Shown: positions 36,352-50,999 of the stretch, piece by piece | Layout of the letters: the number at the start of each line of letters is the position of its first letter | How positions within the stretch are numbered: position 1 is the stretch's first letter | DNA from: Ignelater luminosus | Lineage: Eukaryota > Arthropoda > Insecta > Coleoptera > Elateridae | DNA: 64,000 bases | Assembly (NCBI GenBank): GCA_011009095.1 | Contig: VTPC01091297.1 | Location: 71,948-135,947, forward strand | Reading direction: 5' to 3' | Notes under the pieces: generated by a model | Databases searched by the model: none | Told to the model about the DNA's origin: nothing | What the model saw: only the letters and a program-made list of their open reading frames with translations | Translations under genes and position numbers: made by a program

Positions 36352-36612
36352 TATATTTGAAATATACCTTCTTTATCGCGTACGTTCTTTAAACCTAGCA
36401 CGATTACTGACTAGATTATGCCTAAAAAATAGCTTCTGTCTTGAAAATCTGACACTGTGGATGAAAAACGTCTTGCTTCCTTGCTTGCTTCTGGAGGAGG
36501 CTTGAGAGCAAATTTTGTGAATCTGATCACTTTGCATGTCTTAGTTTTTCTAATCTGTTTAAAATTCCTATTAAATTTTCCTATTCTTTCAGCCTGCTGT
36601 TCTCAACTAATG

Positions 36613-37207
36613 AGGAATAGGCCTCTACCTGTCCCACCCAGAATTTAATGGTTCGTTAGTACTGCTGTGGAGTAGTTATTGCCCAAAAGATTTTAGGGTT
36701 CAAGCCTACGGTGGCCGAGATATGTCACCCAAAGTTGTACTTTTGGGAAACAGTTTGTAAAATTCAAAAATTCATATATCAGGCTTTAGACGTGTCTGAG
36801 AAATGAAAAACATAAATTGAAACCCCCCATTCCAGGAGATTATGATAAAGTACACAAAACCATACGTAACCAAGCTGTTCTTGTGTATTTAATTTTGGAA
36901 ATTTTGGGGGCATAGGGTAAATGAAAATTCATAACTAGTGCAAGGTGCTTGATTACTTATGATTCTATGTAGTTTATGGTAATCCCCTGGTATGGAGAGT
37001 TTCAACTTATGTTTTTCATTTTCCAGGCACGTCTGAAGCCTGAGATATTTACGATTTTTTTCCCAGAAATACAGCTTCGGGTGGCGTATCTCGACCACCG
37101 TAAGCTGGAACCTTAAGATCTTTTGAGCAATAACTACTCTCCAGCAGCACTAACGAATGGCATATGAAACAATAAATTTTGGGTGGGACAGGTAGAAGCC
37201 TATTGCC
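36613..37207. mobile_element. Second fold-back / long-TIR element
   Basis: Left arm (about 36613-36850) and right arm (about 36960-37207) are inverted copies over roughly 230 bp with differences: CTACCTGTCCCACCC at 36625 against the complement of GGGTGGGACAGGTAG near 37185; GAGTAGTTATTGC in both; ATGAAAAACATAA in both. Centre near 36909. The minus-strand open stretch 36889-37098 comes from the repeat and is not a recognisable gene. Confidence 0.8.
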
Positions 37208-40200
37208 TACCACATGGTAGATACAGAACTGTTGATATCGAGCAACCCCCTAAAAGAGTAAACCGTATAGGTTATCGCACACAGAACGACAGGTCCCTCT
37301 CAACAAAAAAATTGGTTAAATGCAAGAAAATATTGCCGACGCACCGTTTTAGTCAGCTTGGAGTTTTCCTTTGAGTTAAAAGAAAGCTGAAGATGTTAGG
37401 TTTAGGTCGATTGTAGAAAGCTTCATATTATAACGATTAGAATTAATAATTATTTTTTGAGTTCCATAATGAATGACTTTTATACCTTAAAAATACAATT
37501 TGAAGTAAAGCTGATAACAATTGTGCACGTAAAAAGCCTGACGTTTATTACTCCCAAGCGGTTCTTTTTATATTCTAGAAATACAGCATCCTCTAGATAC
37601 TTTTCATAACTAATGAATTTTAATTTTTATTTGCCTCTACTCATTTTATCTCCAATAGCTATATGTCAGTAATTATACAGGGTAGTATTTTAGAAGAACA
37701 GATCCTTTCCTACTTACTGCAATTTTCCTAATTACAATGTCACGACTTACATCACAAAGCAGAAACATAATGCTCAAGTTCACGTGACTTTGCATAAGTA
37801 GGGTGACACATCTGTAAGTGTTTACCTTCTGATTTAAACAATCAATAACTCCATAACAAAGAGGAATCGATAATATGTGTATACTTCAGGAAGAAATACT
37901 CAATGCTAGTAACCATAGATTTATCCCCTACAGATTGTTTGTGGCTACTAACGTTAACCTAATACACAATTTAATTAAACACTCGTTAAAAAATATTAAT
38001 TAGATATTAGATACTTTTTACCACGTGCTTATAATTTTTATGAAATCTCATACGTTAGCACGCAGTATAATGCGATATTATTCTACCCCTCTAGCATCCC
38101 ATGAAACTATAAAATTCTTCATTATATCGCTTTATTTGCATTTTAATAATAAGATTGGTGTAATTAATAACAGTTGTGCTCTGCACTAACTCACACTAAT
38201 TATTTTTAGTGCGCTGTGTATGTATCATCCTGAATTATGAATATAGGTCACAATAATTCGCTGCGAATAATACCTCCTGATTCATTAACGCGAATAAAAT
38301 TGAAACACCGGCACCCTTAAATCTTATTGAAGTACTTTCCGATCTTTAACAGAAATTAAAAATCGATACGTCATTACTCTGCAAGCATCAAATATTAAAA
38401 GAAGAGCAAAAGGAAAAACATAAAGCGTAACCATTATTCAACATAGGAATTTTCTTTCTCCATTCAGCAACAGCAGCAAGAGCAGGTTTATCTTACAAAG
38501 TAGAACGATGTGGAAATGTAAGACAAACTTGAAAGTAAACATGAACGTCTAGAGTTTACACAGAATAAAGTAAGAGAATTTACTTATTAATAACAGATAA
38601 GGCTCTTTGAATAGTTCAAGGGTAGGTAAGGGCGTAAGTGTTTGCATTCTGAGGCATGCCTTGGTCTTTTCTCGGTGGCTGAATCAACACTAAAGGTAAA
38701 TACCAGCTGAACGATGTTGTCATTTCATCTCCGGAGACCTTACGTTGCCTCGAGGTCTCTTATAAATGTATACAGGTTATCCAACATTTTTAATCGATTT
38801 TTTCTTCTTTTTCGGCCTTATTTTCAAATTCTTTTCTGGCAGTTTTTCCTGCTTTTTATATAAAATATGTTTTGTCAAATTAGATCTGGAGATTCGTTTT
38901 TTGGTTGAAATAAATAACTTCCGTATAATGTTAAAAGTTAAAACTTTTTATTTATGGGAATATTTCCAGAAAGTTTACAATAGTTAGAAAAAACTATAAA
39001 CTTGTCAACAGATGGCTAACTCTTAATTGGTTTTTGAAACTGAAATTCGAGTAACTGCCACTTTTAATTGTGTTTAGATTGCATTTAAAGAGTCATAATT
39101 TTAATTTGCTAGATTTTCTGTATTTCAACAATTCCTTCGGAAGACCTAAAATACCAATTAGAGAACAACGGTCTCACTCAGCAAACGATAGCCTCAATGT
39201 TCTTTTTGCTCAGTTTCAATAACAAATACTTTACTGATTTTTTGATTAAAAATTTTGCTTTTCCCAAACCAAACTTGTTGCTTTATTCTTTGAGAATTTT
39301 ATTTTTGGGTTATAATAAGAAAGAGATCTATCCAAGAACCAGTCTGGGCTTAAAAGTCTAAGAGTCAGTACTTCTTTGCCATGAATAGAGCACCATCCTT
39401 CTCGTTTTCTTTAATTTCTCTGTAACGTGAAATATCCACATCTACTTACTTAGTCTAACCAGAATAGACTAGTAAACATCGACATTTCAGGTCCAGTTCG
39501 GATGTAAACTCAGACCTATTCAACCTACTTTATTTAGTACATACACGTAAGTCTAGTCTAACTAGCACATCTGACTGTTACCTTTTAAGTTCGAAGTCTC
39601 CAGCTCCCGTACCTTCTCAGTTATTGATTCGGCCATAAGCCCTGCGCGATCTTTAGGTTTTTGATGATCCAGCCCAAAACTGTGTAGAGTGTTAAGGTGA
39701 AAAATAACAGCCACTCCTTGTCAAGAGTATCCGGCCGATCTTAACTAATAAGTCTAACATAAGTTCATCAGGTATTCACTTTCATGTGCTTTACTTTTTA
39801 CCGTTCCTGCTTTTCCTTAGAAGTATATAAGTATGATAGGTTTAGAGGTCCTTCTAAGGTGGCAGTAGTAACGGTACCCATGATATTCTTTTGAACATAG
39901 TTCTTTATATTTCTATGGCATCTTCTGAAAGGGGAGTTGTTTCAAGTGTTTTGGGACTTTTCTCTTTATTTAGTTTCCAGCTAATCAATTGAAGGTTACT
40001 TTCTAATATTGCAGTACACTTCTTATATTTTAGTAGGGTCCATTTGAAATATCTTTTAGATTCAGATTTTAGACATCAGTCGTTTCTGTTACTATAACGA
40101 ATTTTTGAGGTTTTGTCTACTTTGTGTTTTTTATGTAGAGACCAATATCTCACAGTTTTGTTTGGGAAAGTCTACCGTCTCTTGTAATGGTTTTGCTGCC

Positions 40201-41300
40201 GTTAGAATCACCTTTTCAACAGGATCTTAGAGATAAAGACTTACCAAAAAGTATTTTGGTATTTTCCATATGTCCCTACCATTGTTTTGCCGCCGTTCTA
40301 GAAATTCTTGAACACACCTAGATAGCCAAGATCAGCGATAGATGACCAGAGTTTGTTATATGATGTTACGCGGGCCAATTTACACTCAGTCTACTGGTTG
40401 CTCATCGTTGGCCAAAATGAGGAGTTCGTTCTTGGTGATGTTTCTCCGGCCTTCTACTGCTGCTTTGCCTCCGTCGCTATTTACTTAAAGACAAACTCAG
40501 TAGTGATGCTTTTAAAACTAACAAAATTCACCACAATTCTTTTAAGCACCTCAGGCAAAATGTTTGAGAAGACTTTTGTAGATAACCTGAGGATATCTCA
40601 TAACCACCTTTAGTATTCTTTCTCAGTATTTTATGATTTTGCTTTGACATATGAACAACACCTCCCTTCCTTCTACTACACGCGAACGCAAACGCCAGAA
40701 ATGGTCCAAACTCAGAAAGATTGACATGAAATGTTTCTTTAGCAAAGTCTGGTGAAAAGAGTTCTTCAAGAACTACTTGATTATCTACTCAATGTATTCA
40801 TCTTTTATTTTCACGTCATCCACCATTACCTGGAATTATTAGCCAACTGGACTACTTTTTGAACAAATAAGGTTTTTCCTACTAGCTTGCGGAGTTCATC
40901 TTCTCAAGATTGCTACAAGTGTTAACTTTTAATTATCCCGTCATAAGTTATTACTTTATCAACATAATCCAGCTTGTGAAACACATTCGAACGGAGTGGA
41001 GGTGAGAACTATATGCATTGTTTACAAATTAGGTTCAAGGTTCAATGTAGAAACCAGCAAGATAGTAACGGGTACATTCATTCTTCTAAACATTCTTTCA
41101 AATAGAAATTGAAACATCCACCTTTAAACCTTCCTTTGTCAAACCCTCACTCTGATACCAGATCTAAAGGGCATCTTTAAAAACAAGCCTTTTACCTCTA
41201 GACAGTTTTTCAAACTACAAAACTTGCTTTATACAATACAATACTCATACACTTGATTTTTAGACTTTTCACCTTTTATGCGATACATTACAGTTTCCTT
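37208..41300. other. Long intronic stretch
   Basis: No gene recognised. A lone ATTATACAGGGTAG transposon-end-like word is at about 37673. The plus-strand open stretch at 40353-40613 has no family resemblance. Confidence 0.4.
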
Positions 41301-41304
41301 TCGA

Positions 41305-41395
41305 GTTCTATAGCTCAATAAAGAAATAGAGCGAAGAGTCTGAGAGACTAATGTTCTAGATCCGAATTTGGAAGGCCCGAGGCTCAAATCCTCAA
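41305..41395 (+). repeat. SINE-like unit with tRNA A and B boxes
   Basis: TAGCTCAATAAAGAAATAGAGC (41311-41332) resembles a tRNA D-arm/A box, and GGCTCAAATCC (41381-41391) a B box, 48 bases apart, within the range for long-variable-arm tRNAs. No proper acceptor stem, so read as a tRNA-derived SINE head rather than a working tRNA. Confidence 0.4.
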
Positions 41396-41699
41396 ACCAT
41401 CTCGGCAATTCTCTACAAGGCTTTCCTTGTTTTCCTTTTAGTGGTGCAGGTAAAAGTTGATGCGTGCTTAATTCTGATTTATCTTTTGATTGTATATAAT
41501 AATAATTACTATTGTTAAGTCTGTTTGTTGCATCTATTTGAGTACATGCATTTTCATTTTTGCTTTCACTCCTGACTCATGCTCAAAGCTTATGGTGAGT
41601 ACTATATCAGTGTTAGCCTGGAAAGCTATCGTTATGAAAAGAATGGTAAATTTCCCGTATTTGTTTCATCCTTATATTCACTAAAATTTCCAGTCTTGG

Positions 41700-42000
41700 C
41701 TGAAGAGCAATGCCCGAGCTTTGGAAACTGCTTGTTCCCAAATGTTTTGATAGTTAAACATCCAAGATCAACCCGAAGATTGCCGGTTCGATCTCTAGTA
41801 GGTGTCTTGAGATTCTTCAGGAGGGAATAGATCTATAAACGGATACAATTCTCCGGGAGGGAATTAAATCTGTCAGTTTTGTGTGACTAAGCCGAGTTGC
41901 ACCGAGCGACCATAGCAGTTGAAGCCAAGAGGTCCAAGAGTACCGTAACCCGAAGCCTCAGACACAAAACAACAACGTTCTTCAGGAAGGATATCAACCA
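41700..42000 (+). repeat. Possible second SINE-like unit
   Basis: Contains GGTTCGATCTC (41785-41795), a B-box word, and two related short segments (TTCTTCAGGAGGGAAT at 41815 and TTCTCCGGGAGGGAAT at 41850). Its limits and A box are not clear. Confidence 0.3.
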
Positions 42001-45000
42001 AAATTATTCGATTAATGCATGCATATCATTTTTTTAGGAATCAGGGCTGCCCTTCTCACAAGACTTATATACCTATTGAAAAACAATAACTGGAATTCGG
42101 TTGTAATTTGTTGCAAATTAGTAGACCCTAAAACACATTTTAATGTAGTCTACCACAATGCAAAATGAACCAAATTTAAGAAAAATTAATAAATCAACTA
42201 TGGAACTATTCACCGAATTTAGGATTTACTTGAACAAATTGAGAAATTGGCCTTTTTTAAATATTTAGGTCACCGCGTGCTTTCTCATGCATCCCAGGCT
42301 ACACTAAGGTTTTGCCCGTTTTGCTTCTCTGAAGATGCTCCAAACTTCAGTAGGTCTCTTTAACGTATCATATATTGCGATGTCCGTCACGTGTCCTATG
42401 ACTTTACATTCTTATCCATTTTATAAAGTAAAATTTTTGTTTTTATTTAGATCAGAATAAATTAAACTAAAAGCGTTTTTTATATAGACGGAAACTTTTA
42501 AACGTCTTTCATGCTTTTGAATAGTACAGTCTCCTGACTTTGATCATCTCGGTCGTAACTTTATGATCAATTGAGAATATTCCATTTCATGAAAAGAAAA
42601 TATTCGTATTTGAAACTTTTCACTTAAAATAAATATAACGATAACTACAGAACTACCAACTTATATTTCTCTTCCATTAATAAAAGTCGAATCGCTAGAT
42701 GGAACTAAAAAGTTTTAAAAGGAATATCCTGAAAGCTATTTTGGCAAGCATTCCAGCGTCTGTTTTTTTATATTGAACCTTTGCGGGAAATATTTAATAA
42801 CAAAATCTTCTCAGGTTTTTACAATACACAAAAAACAAAAACAGCTTTCCCCCTATAGCATAAAAATGTGTACTTGTGGAAAACGTGAAGTTTTTCCTGC
42901 GAGCACGTACGTTGTTAGCGTTACACACAAGATGGGACCACAGTCGTGCGAAGGACATTCATTTTGATTTATTAAAGTGCGTGTGTGTTACACGTTGAGT
43001 GTTGTCTAAACCCGCAAGCCATTAATAACATCAAAAAAACCCATCACCGCATCTGACGCATCTAGTTTTTATATGGTGGGCTTGACTTAAAATATGCAAA
43101 GTGTCAATCCGGTTACAATTTCGCGCTTCATCCACCAGGTGCTACACCCATCAATCCCCTCTCGACGTTGCCCAACTCCTAGTTATTCCCCGAGTCCTTT
43201 CTTTGATGCGATTGCTGTCATCTCACGGCTTGCTATGACATCTGCCTTTTCCCTCAAGAATACTCTCATTTTCTGCTCGCTTAGTTTGCAAGATGATCTT
43301 CGCAGGGTTGTACTTTGTTATTGTATTCAAATTTGAATAGGTCTGTTTTTCTACCCCCTTGAACAAGTTTCACAAAATTACTATTGCACGTACTCGGTTG
43401 TATTTCTTCCTATCCCTTCTCGGTACTCACTTTAAATTTGAATAAATTTTAAAATGGAGATAACTAAGGAAAACTTAGTTTCAGAAGGCAAAGTAAATAT
43501 TTTAAAAGTTCTACAATTTACATTTCTATGAATTTCATTTGCAGTTTCCGCTACACATTATCAAAGTTAATGTAAATAGGAAAATTTTCTAAAAATAATA
43601 ACTTTAAATTAAGAAAGAAAATGAATAGATCCTTCTCTGGTTAAAACGGTTTCCACTTCTTATCTTTGTCAGAACTGCATTAAGGCAGGGGACACTTGAC
43701 CACCTGGGACTTACAAATGATTCCAAAAACGTTAAGAATTGTTTAGGGAGGTTCGGATGGAAAAAACGGAAAATACATTAAATAACATCTCGGTTCAAAT
43801 GAAATCTTTTGGTGATTTGAAGACAATTATTTATTTCTTGCAGTGAAACGATGTTCAAGAGCATGAAAATCGTTACTTCTAAATTGAAAATCATTTGAAA
43901 TTACCATAAAACGCTACAGAATCGATAGACTTGTAAATTCTAAATGTCTTAAGAAATCTTAAGAACCTTCTTAAATAGGTATTTGCATTAAATTCGTTAA
44001 ATTTGTAGTAGTAAAGTTAAAATATAAGTAGTTAGACATTAAAGGGATTTTAAAAGTGATAACATATTTTAATAATATTAGTAAGTATAACTAGTCGTTA
44101 CATCATTCTGATCGGATGTAGCACGAAAGTGTTAATACACATTAGTTAACAAATTAAATGTTGTAGGATAGCAAATACAAAATTCTTCCTTCTAAAGTTA
44201 CGTTTAATGTTACAAGAAAGCTTTCGTGCCAAATAATGTAAGTTACTGAAACTATTTCTGTTTTTCACATGCTATGTTGAAGAAAGTCATATCATTTACT
44301 AGAAGAAACTCATTTTAATTTGCTCTAATATTTAATATATAGTTCGAATATTTCAAGTTAAAACTGTAATAAACTCAAATACAAATTTTGCTTATACTTA
44401 AGGTGTCACACTTCTAGTTAAAATTATTTTTTTTACTTATAAAGTTACTTAATGTTGCCTCTGTTTATCTGGAAAACAATGCGGTAGTGATTTGTTGTCT
44501 CTAACTAGTCGATGAATGATAAAGCTGTTTGAATTTACGGATTTTCTCCATGGTTACACTCATGCTAGCCTTAGAATTATGCAAAAAGCCGTCCCAACAT
44601 TTTCTACTAGCTAATGTCTTTTTCTTTTTTCTATTAGCGTCTCACGTCGACAAATATGAGTTCCAAATACAAACTTGATTATTGGGGACTTTTCTTCAAT
44701 CTGTATCTTTCTCACAGTCCTTCACCACGACACAAATTAGTTTTCTCGGTTTTGCACAAAGCCTTTACCAAGGCAGTAACATAGAAAGACGTATTCTTCT
44801 CAAATCCTTAAGTTTGCTTTCGATCAGTACTGCGAAAAGTCTTGAAACATGTCAACTTACTATCAAGAGGCATAATGTGGTATACACTTTGTTGATCTTA
44901 CGTAATTCCTCCCTCTCTGACAGCCACTTCTCAAGAGATTTCTTCAACGGCAAGTACAGGTATGTGATAGCTTAACTTAAATCTCACATAATTCTATGAA

Positions 45001-48000
45001 CAACTGTCATTTTGCGTACCAAAGGACATTAAATGATCGTTTTTGGTCATCATCATTTTCTAAATCTTAACAATACTTGAATATTATTTATTATCCTCTT
45101 CCCGGTTACAAGGAGAACGCAAGCTGCATAAACCGTCGGAACCTTGATACCTAAAATCTAAAAATTCAAATATGGGTGCTATATTTAAACTGGACAAAAT
45201 TGAGTTTGGTTGTGTAGGCATGCGTCTGAGGTAGGTCGCTTTTGACAGAAGACGACAAAGATTTATAATAAGCTAGAAGAATGGAATTTAACCTGTCTAC
45301 TTAGCATAATCTGAGATATAATCACAAGTAGAACGACTTTCGTTTGAAAACAAAACGCGGTCGTTGTACAGGTGATGGTAGCGCCGAATTGAAAAATGAA
45401 CGAAAATCTCTAAAATCTTCTCAATCATTAGCTCACTGATTATAGAATAGATTCTACCTATTAGGTTAGTGCTTACTTCACTTCCTTATGGCTAATAATA
45501 GAACGTTTTGTTTTGTTTTGTATTTTTGGAACGCAAAGGCGGTTCCGCTTGTTATGTAGAATACAGTACAGAATTTAGTCTAAAACCAGTTCGAGCGATT
45601 TTTATTTGCTTATCTGTACAAATATTTAGAAAAGACTGACATCGCGTATGTTTGACTTTCATAGCCTTAAATAAAAACGACAGTATCAGTGGAAATATTT
45701 TCTATAAAAAAGCTTTGGGTTGTTATTCTGGAGAACACCATCTTCATGGCCAAAAGAGTAAAAACTAGTGCAAGAAACTGTATCGAAACACAGGATGATT
45801 GGCAAATAATGATTCAACCATTAGCAAAAGTTTGGGGTTTTACCCACATTTCAATAAAAGAATTAGTTATTGTTTATGAACTAGGTACAGTCGTGCATCA
45901 AATCAAATGTTGCCATATTTTAAGATTTTTCTTAATACTAATTTTCTTATCCTTAAATGTAGTGCTCAATAGTCCAAACTCCTCATAACTTTAATATGAA
46001 TAAACTTTTGAGTTACTGAATACTCAACAGTCTTAAACCTTTTAATTGAAAACGAGTGAGAACGTACTTGTTAAAAACAAAAAAGATAGGCTAACACCTC
46101 TAATGGACAAGATTTTTATTATGTTTTAAAGGTATCAAACCAACAGACTTAAAGAAGCAATATTTAGCTTTATTTTGGCTTGGAAAGCTCTAAGCATATC
46201 TTACTATTGGTAACTTACATGTAGATCGTTTCTGGAGCTGCTTACTTGAAACATTACGTCATTCTTTGGGCACAAATTAGTTTAGGTTACCTCGAGGGCA
46301 CTAAAGTGTTAACAAACTGGAAGTGTAGTTTCTGGGATTTAAGACTTGTTAACTTAAGACATGCTTTGGGACTTTTCTTTTGTTTCTCCATACACCAGGA
46401 GTATTTTGAAATAATCCGAGATACAATACTGAAAATTTTAGACAAATACCATAAGCAGGTTAATGTCACAGCTGAATAGTCAAAATTTGTAATGAAGAAC
46501 TTATCTGTTTTTATCTACTTTAAAGACGTGCTGCTACTGGCACCATAAAATAAGCAATACATATACAGATTTTCTCAAATTGTGGTTAGAGGCATTTTTG
46601 AAATAACTAGAAAACTCATTTTCAATCAAGTCGTTTCATTTTTAGACCACTGTGCGACGACGTGATGAAGATGAATTCCTTATATTCTGGTAAATTTGTA
46701 TAAAGATTTCGGGGTAATTTTGTTTGTTAATGCTTTTGCTATTTATGTGGTAAAGTTATTACATTCATGTTAAAATTCAGATTTCTATCAGAAGCTACAA
46801 AGTGTGTTGAAATATTAAATAACAAACGCGCATCAGAATTGTGGTATTGTGCACTTTGGGAAATCAGAACAACTCATGTTTGATTCCCCAATAACTGGAA
46901 ATAAAATGTTCGCGAAGTTTTAGTCTTAAAGAGGTCTTCAAATTCATACTGCCGAATTCTGCTGTGAATGAGAATGTAGAATTATTTAATTATTCATATT
47001 TAATTAATAAACAAGGAAAAATAATAAATGGTGCAATAGTGAGCAGGAAACTTGAAGGTAATGAGTAGGGAAAACAACAGATTGATGCACGCGGAACCAA
47101 AACGTCTAGCTAAGGATTTCAGTGGAAAATACATTTTAAAGTAGAACAGACAGAAGTTATTCCAAAAGAGCTTTAAATAATTTTAAATAATTCTCAACAA
47201 GCCATTCAGATTTCCTGCACCCTATAGCTGATGACAAACATGGCATGCGTGTCAAGTGTAGCACGTAAAAAGGACACACGCGTGAGATTTCAATTTATTA
47301 TTAAAATTATTTGCTAATAATTAATATAAAATTTTGTTGTAATAATTAATGTTCTACTAATGTTTTCTCTATTAAGAAGCTACTCAACAGGTCAGTTATT
47401 TGATAGATATTATTTGTAAAATTTTGGCATGCGGCGTTAAAAAGATTTGCCACCGCTATTCTATAGCATTCTATGATGACTTTCATTTCCCAGCCAGGGC
47501 AAAATTCCCTTACTTGCACCAAATCCTACCGATCTAGTTATTAGCTTGACTTTTATGCTAGTAAAAACGCTTAGAATGATGAGGGATAAACATATAAGGA
47601 GATACTTCCTACTAACCAACACCAATATGCCTATCAGTTTGAAGAACTGTAAGGGAACTTTTGGCAATGGCACTATGAATCATATGCTACACTTCTTTGG
47701 TGTCTTGGACAATTTTAGAGTCCCAAAGGCCACGATACATGGTGTATAATTATTCACCAGACCAGACTTGACATCTAGTGGTTTTTGATCAGGAGATCTT
47801 ACCAACCTTAATACATGACGCCTTAGTACAGTGGCATAAAACTAACCAAGCAGAATTCAACACTTAGTCTTCGTAAATATTACCGGTGCTATAGTAAGTA
47901 GCATTCTTACTATAGTCATTGAAGCATTTCTGCGAGCTCCCCATCTTGATTCGTACTGGTTAGAAAGAGAGTTTACAGTTTGAAGAATTCAAGCAACGAT

Positions 48001-49725
48001 ATGAGCATCTTAGTGATCATACGAAGATTTTTGGTCATTTGAAAGAGACCAACCTAATGTTAATGAAGGCAGTTAAAATTCTGCTTTTTTATAAGCTTTA
48101 AATACTTCTTCAAAATACATTTGTCTATGACAGGACTGGAAGAAAACACAATAGTGAGCTCTGGTACAAATATATGGGAAAAAACTCAGACGTAATTTCT
48201 CTACACCTGGGACTTTAACCCACGGTCTTCTAAGCGAAGGTATTGGCTATTCAAACCTGTGCTTAAATTATGGTAAAAGAGAATTTACAAAACAAACGAG
48301 TCTGGATGGTTTAAGACATTACGACAGCACTCAAAGCAATAAGGAGAAGCAAGATAAACTCAATAAAATGTCTTAACAAACTTCATCTTCTAACAGAACA
48401 CAATAAACTAAATCACTTGTGGATACCTAAATATGAAAACGTATAAAGTAATGAAAATGCGTGTCTTTTTGCAGAATAGGCGAGTTCAATCTGAATGATC
48501 GAACTTTCTCGCACCAAAGACCATACCAGATAATATTTGTTGGAAAATCAGGTATGGCGCATTTTTTTTGGAAAACTTTTATAAGACTAACTGAGAAACT
48601 TTTGAAACTAGAAATAAAAACGTAAGAATAGTAGTTGGACTAACTGCAAAGATGTGCAAAAAGAAAGAAACTTGAATCGGTATCAGATCTTTTAAAAGCT
48701 AGACGTCGAGTGGCAAATGGAATTAACAGGAATCAAAGAACTATCAAAGTTTCTAAACTATTTATTTCAAATAGACACAGAGGGACATTTATGAAAACAG
48801 TACAGGGTACCAACCTTTTGGCAAAGCAAAAAGCTGTACAAAATTCATGCAGTCTTATGATTAGATATTATTATATCTCAACCAACGGAATCTGGAACAG
48901 CCGTCATACTACACATAATTACTACAAGAAGTTTAGCCATTTTAGTAAACCTCCGTAAGAAAAGTAGTAAGCCTTGCACGTAAATTCAATTAAGGAGTGA
49001 TAAGAACGTTTCAGAACCAAAGCAAGTTTTATTCTTGTATACTTTGTATGATATAATAATGAAATTACAAATCCAGATTGACAAGGACATTCGAATGAAA
49101 TGCAAAAATAACGGTTTAATTTGGCTTTCAGACGTCGTAATATTATTAAGGAGTAGAGTAATGAAAAAACACAGAATATGCAGTAAGAAATTGTATTTTC
49201 CATTATATGAGACTTTTAAATTGTTTAGGAGTACTCTTAGCCTACACATTAAAAACATACCATACATTGATTGATACTTAACTCCATCTCTCAAACGTAG
49301 TAATAACCAAGAATTAATAGGGAATTATTGAGGAAAACCAACAACAAATACCCGAAGCGCTAGATGTTTTCGACTGTCTTTAGAATCAATATTTTACAGG
49401 ATGAAATTTAATTTCACCGGAAGTTTCAAAACCTCCTTCTTCTTGACTCTAGTACGTTGAACTTCCAACTAACGCATCTCATTTGCATTGATAATAATTT
49501 ACAATGTCCTCTTACACCTTAGTTATTTCCTTAAACCGACAAATAATTTCTTCAAAGGTTTCTAGGAACCCCAATTCTTTCAGGATTTTACCCTTTTTTG
49601 TTAAACAGAATATTTTATTTTATGTTTACACAGGGATTATTGACTGTTGAAAAGCAAATTGGTAACGATAATAAAATAAAGTAAATATTTATAACATAAA
49701 ATATCCCTTTAACATTATAACTCAA
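42001..49725. other. Long intronic stretch
   Basis: No gene recognised on either strand. Several open stretches of 60-100 codons (for example 44682-44975, 45689-45988, 48710-48958, and both strands at 48922-49294) have no recognisable domain and AT-driven composition; I regard them as chance. Confidence 0.45.
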
Positions 49726-49727
49726 CG

Positions 49728-49920
49728 GCGGTTAGTGGGTGAAAGATGGCAGGGAAAAGTGGGTGGTTGCGTTGGGTTAAAGAGGGGTAAACAAATGGCG
49801 CCATTAAACTGCGTCCGAGAAATAATGAGACCGCGCTGTGATCGGATGTGCCCTGCTAAAAACAAACCACTTTTGGCTTCATCCGATTTGTGCTATTAGT
49901 TGCATCGCTTCCCTGGAATT
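49728..49920. promoter_or_regulatory. GC-richer block with YY1/Pho-like motifs
   Basis: A compact non-coding block clearly richer in G+C than its surroundings. It holds AATGGCGCCATT (49794-49805), a perfect 12-bp palindrome giving a GCCAT word on each strand, another GCCAT on the minus strand at about 49745, and GTAAACA (forkhead-like) just upstream. Candidate enhancer or Polycomb-type element; inferred from motif clustering only. Confidence 0.3.
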
Positions 49921-50999
49921 TTCAATCCGTGATTTCTGGTTAATAGCATTTAAATATTATATAAGCCTTTACATTTTTTAATAACGTTTTAAAATTTTTA
50001 GAAACTTCGTTTCCATTTCTGCTTATTCGTAAAGAAGAATTAGAATAAAATTGAAACGAATCTCGGCAAAAGTGAAATGTAAAAGATAAAATTAACGAAT
50101 TTAGGAAACCCTTATCAAGAATGAAAATAAAAGTTCGCTTTACCCTAACGCAATTTATCAGCTATCCAGTGTTTAGTTGGAGTGGAGTATATGTTATTTA
50201 TCTTTGCAGGTCCCCCCTTCATTATTTAATGCCCTGAACATAAATAGCGGTTTGTTGATTCTAGTTAGCTTTAATCTTCGGTATTGAGTGTCTTAGTGGA
50301 TGTTTGGCAAACATTTGTGACCTAACGGTTTGCTGAAAGGCCGAATTTGGGATTTTGACAGTCACGTAAAGTCAAAGAGAAAAGGGTGTTGATTCTATTA
50401 CTGCAAAGGAAAACTTTCGAAGGCAACAACCTTTCTGTATTATTTGAATTTAAAGGCATCCGGAATTGACTTTTAAAACTTGGAGAGTTTGTAGTGTTAG
50501 CTAAGTACTAGAATCAATGACGCTTTTCAGTTTTAAAAGTTGTGTTAAATGTGTTTTTTCTGGTGGTACCCTTTAAACACGTTCTTTGGTATATCTGTTA
50601 GTTATGCAAATACAGAATATTTACTTTGCATTAGAGATTTAACTTTAATTATGAGTGTTGCGCTTAGCTAAAAGTATAATAAGAAAAATTGTGACGTTTT
50701 AAAGTTTCATTTAAAACACATATTTTCAGGAATTCAAGATACCTATCTTAGATAATAATGCATAAGGAATTATTTTTTAGAACAGTAACGCGTAGGAGCT
50801 TTACTGTAATAAGATACATACTCAACCTAGCATATATCAAAATATAATTAGTGAAACTTTATTAAACTGATAAGCGTATTCATTCACTTAATATTTGTGA
50901 AAACCTAATATTTGATTAAATGTATTCAATATAGTTAATAGTTTATAACTGCTTGAGTACATGTTTGTTTATAAGGTTGTCAATATAGTGGTAGACATA
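49921..50999. other. AT-rich intronic stretch
   Basis: No coding sequence recognised. Confidence 0.4.

Noticed and set aside
36889..37098. 69-codon minus-strand ORF
   Set aside because: Lies in an arm of the fold-back element; its openness is shared with the inverted copy and has no family match.
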